A stretch of 6,555 nt of DNA from assembly GCA_024640385.1 (NCBI GenBank), contig JAHEFC010000225.1, forward strand, positions 1 to 6,555, written 5' to 3'. The position numbers and the translations under genes were made by a program. The notes beneath the pieces were generated by a model. That model worked only from the letters and a program-made list of their open reading frames with translations, searched no databases and was not told the origin of the DNA. The DNA comes from Sphingobacteriales bacterium (GTDB lineage Bacteria; Bacteroidota; Bacteroidia; Chitinophagales; Chitinophagaceae). Below are positions 4,961-6,555 of this stretch, piece by piece; within the stretch, counting starts at the first letter, position 1; each line of letters begins with the position of its first letter.

Positions 4961-6234
4961 CACTGCAGCACCTTCATCTTCACCGTCTCTATCCTGGTAT
5001 CGCTGACATTAAGTATCTCAAATTCAAAATCGTCGATAATGATCCTTTCCCTGTCGCCCGGTATCTTTTCATGCTGGTTGATGATGAATCCGGAAAGCGT
5101 TTCGGAATCGCTTTCGGGAAGTTCGAGATTGTACTTCTGCTTGATATAGTCCAGTTCAAGTCTGCCTGAGAAAATATACTCTTTGTCGGCGATCTGCTTT
5201 TCAACGAATTCTTCCGTATCGTACTCATCCTGGATCTCCCCAAAGATCTCTTCCAGCAGGTCTTCCATGGTGATGATGCCCGAGGTGCCGCCGAATTCAT
5301 CCACCACCCAGGCTATGCTTTTTCTCTCGCGTGAAAATTTATTGATAAGGTCTGTGGCACTCATGCTTTCCGGAACTGCCGGGATGGGCAGCAACACTGA
5401 CCTGATATCGGTCGGTTTTTTGAAAAGCGCAAGCTGGTGTACGTATCCGAGGATATTATCGATATTTTTTTCGTACACCACCAGTTTGCTTAGTTTGGTA
5501 TCGATGAATTTCCGCTGCAACATGTCCATTGGGGTGTTGACTTCAACAGCCTCTACTTCTTTGCGGGGCACCAGGCACTGCCTGATCTTCACCGTTGGAA
5601 GTGAAAGGGCTGCTTCGAACAATTCGGTATTGAGTTCGGGATTGTCTTCCGACTGTTCCCGTGTCTGCTGGATGAATTGTTCAAGATCAACCCTGGTGAA
5701 TGGTTCTTTCTCGTCATTTACCCTGACGTTGAGAAGATATTTCAGTATCCATTCTGCGATGGAAACAAAAAACGATGCAATAGGGTAGAGGAGGCCGTAA
5801 AAGAAATTGACTAATGGAGCAAAAAATGAAAGCAGGGTATCGTTCTTAGCCCGGAATATGGCCCGGAAAGTGAACTTGACCATGACCATGATGATGGTTG
5901 CGAGGATGGTATCAAAAACAAGCCTGATATAAGTGAAATATGGGCGTACTCCTTTGTCAAAAAAGCCCTGGATATACTCCCATAAATAGGTAAAATATTC
6001 GCCCACCAGTACAGCATACAATATGGTTGCGAGATTTATCCCGATCAGGGTGGTGCCGATGAATTTTGCCGGGGAGTCGAGGAAATCGGACAGTATCCTC
6101 CCGCTTTTGAGGCCCTGTTTCTTCTTCAGTTCAATGGAGATCTTGTTCGCAGAAACAAATGCAACTTCAATTCCTGCAAAAAAGCCGGCCATGATCAACG
6201 CTGCTCCTATACACGCCAGGATGAGGGATTCCAT
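4960..6234 (-). CDS. CorC/HlyC-family membrane protein (DUF21 + CBS pair), degenerate metal site
   Basis: A 424-residue inner-membrane protein of the CorC/CNNM group, whose studied members export Mg2+ or affect metal homeostasis; some Bacteroidota relatives (GldE) are linked to gliding. The N-terminal DUF21 domain (about 1-170, three to four hydrophobic segments) precedes two CBS domains (about 220-273 and 283-338) with the signature DEFGGTSGIITMEDLLEEIF, then a CorC_HlyC domain (about 352-424). Several usually conserved membrane-site positions differ: the SGFFSGxE-type motif reads AGFFAGIE (18-23 cover the FFAGIE part), the GNN motif reads GIN (65-67), and the (G/A)EFxPK motif reads VKFTFR (119-124), with Lys120 in place of the acidic residue. 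Transport by the known mechanism is therefore doubtful. ATG at 6232-6234 is chosen over the in-frame TTG at 6238-6240. It lies 18 bp after gmk and is probably co-transcribed with it. Confidence 0.88.
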   Translation of the reverse strand: MESLILACIGAALIMAGFFAGIEVAFVSANKISIELKKKQGLKSGRILSDFLDSPAKFIGTTLIGINLATILYAVLVGEYFTYLWEYIQGFFDKGVRPYFTYIRLVFDTILATIIMVMVKFTFRAIFRAKNDTLLSFFAPLVNFFYGLLYPIASFFVSIAEWILKYLLNVRVNDEKEPFTRVDLEQFIQQTREQSEDNPELNTELFEAALSLPTVKIRQCLVPRKEVEAVEVNTPMDMLQRKFIDTKLSKLVVYEKNIDNILGYVHQLALFKKPTDIRSVLLPIPAVPESMSATDLINKFSRERKSIAWVVDEFGGTSGIITMEDLLEEIFGEIQDEYDTEEFVEKQIADKEYIFSGRLELDYIKQKYNLELPESDSETLSGFIINQHEKIPGDRERIIIDDFEFEILNVSDTRIETVKMKVLQ

Positions 6235-6237
6235 GCC

Positions 6238-6245
6238 CAAATATA
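6238..6245 (-). promoter_or_regulatory. Promoter -7-like box TATATTTG just before the CorC-like start
   Basis: TATATTTG matches the Bacteroidota -7 consensus TAnnTTTG exactly and ends four bases before the ATG at 6234. If real, it would give a nearly leaderless transcript separate from gmk. The expected -33 TTTG is not evident about 20 bp upstream, and the gene is only 18 bp from gmk, so chance is a serious alternative. It also explains why an in-frame TTG looks like a possible start here. Confidence 0.25.
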
Positions 6246-6252
6246 GTCGTAA

Positions 6253-6555
6253 TTATCCCTTAATGAAAGCCCTGACCAGGTTTTCGGCTTCCTTGCAGGC
6301 TTTTTCAAGCACGTCGTTTACGATCACATGGCTGAATGAATGGCTGAAACTCAATTCATAAGAAGCTTTACTGACCCTGGCATTCAGTGATTCCGGGGTT
6401 TCGGTTCCCCTGGATTCCAGTCTTTTTTTGAGCTCGTCCACAGAGGGAGGCTGGATGAATAAGGAAAGCACATTTCCGGGAAATTGCTGTTGTACATGGA
6501 TGGCACCTTTCACGTCGATATCCAGAACGGGTATTTTGCCCAGGTCCCAGATCCG
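6253..6555 (-). CDS. gmk: Guanylate kinase, C-terminal half (5' end beyond the window)
   Basis: The last 100 codons of a cytoplasmic enzyme that phosphorylates GMP to GDP with ATP, needed for GTP, dGTP and cyclic-di-GMP supply. The reading frame is open to the window edge and begins there RIWDLGKIPVLDIDVKGA, matching the central guanylate kinase strand and GMP-site region. It continues with FIQPPSVDELKKRLESRGTE (lid region, with the arginines that contact phosphate) and ends with VIVNDVLEKACKE and a short C-terminal helix, as in full-length family members of about 190-200 residues. The P-loop half is not in the window. A GTG at 6511-6513 is internal and not the start. The TAA at 6253-6255 lies 18 bp before the CorC-like gene, implying a shared transcript. 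Confidence 0.95.
   Translation of the reverse strand, partial: RIWDLGKIPVLDIDVKGAIHVQQQFPGNVLSLFIQPPSVDELKKRLESRGTETPESLNARVSKASYELSFSHSFSHVIVNDVLEKACKEAENLVRAFIKG

Noticed and set aside
4493..5149. Long plus-strand open frame of about 218 codons across tatC and the CorC-like gene
   Set aside because: It is antisense to two well-supported genes and crosses the intergenic hairpin between them. Its translation is rich in Ser and Met with no recognisable domain, as expected from the complement of real codons.
5183..5788. Plus-strand open frame of about 200 codons inside the CorC-like gene
   Set aside because: It lies entirely opposite the CBS domains and has Ser-rich, low-complexity translation. 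It is a shadow of the minus-strand gene.
1805..6555. The gmk, CorC-like, tatC, rpiB, peptidase series considered as one novel functional system
   Set aside because: Each gene is a familiar housekeeping or secreted enzyme type with no shared pathway. The order is better explained by ordinary neighbourhood conservation.

Overview
The window looks like chromosome from a Bacteroidota bacterium, probably of the Chitinophagaceae or a related group. This rests on protein style: an RpiB with a CGSANGV active-site loop, a TatC with an EMSFIDHLEALRWH start region, signal peptides ending AxA-Q, a Cys-Asn-Lys lipoprotein start, and -7-like TAnnTTTG boxes with no clear Shine-Dalgarno sites. The assignment is an inference; no rRNA or other marker is present. 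Every supported gene lies on the minus strand, so the window is best read from right to left.

The right half (about 3448-6555) is housekeeping. It holds the C-terminal half of guanylate kinase (gmk, running off the right edge), then 18 bp later a DUF21/CBS/CorC_HlyC membrane protein. A hairpin built from heptamer repeats follows, then tatC (Sec-independent translocase channel subunit), and 48 bp later rpiB (ribose-5-phosphate isomerase B). The tight spacing suggests two short transcription units, gmk-CorC-like and tatC-rpiB. Their products do not share a pathway, so the order is probably simple neighbourhood conservation. The CorC-like protein has lost several residues that are normally conserved in the transmembrane metal site.

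The middle (1805-3340) is a secreted M28-family zinc aminopeptidase with a PA-type insert and a full set of metal ligands. It ends in a strong intrinsic terminator.

The left third looks accessory. A small secreted protein made of charged DRKED heptads (five, a nine-residue spacer, five more) sits as a single-gene unit between two terminators. Beyond it is an AT-richer lipoprotein gene with RHS-like Y-x-x-x-G-x-(L/I) hairpins. A second, out-of-frame copy of its C-terminal domain follows directly and reads as either a frameshifted tandem domain or the remnant of a tandem paralogue.

I found no defence system, CRISPR array, mobile element or RNA gene, and no stretch of more than 300 bases without a gene. 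The most unusual items are the heptad protein, the broken lipoprotein duplication, the degenerate CorC-like metal site, and the purine-rich period-7 and period-8 arrays that begin at or beside two stop codons.
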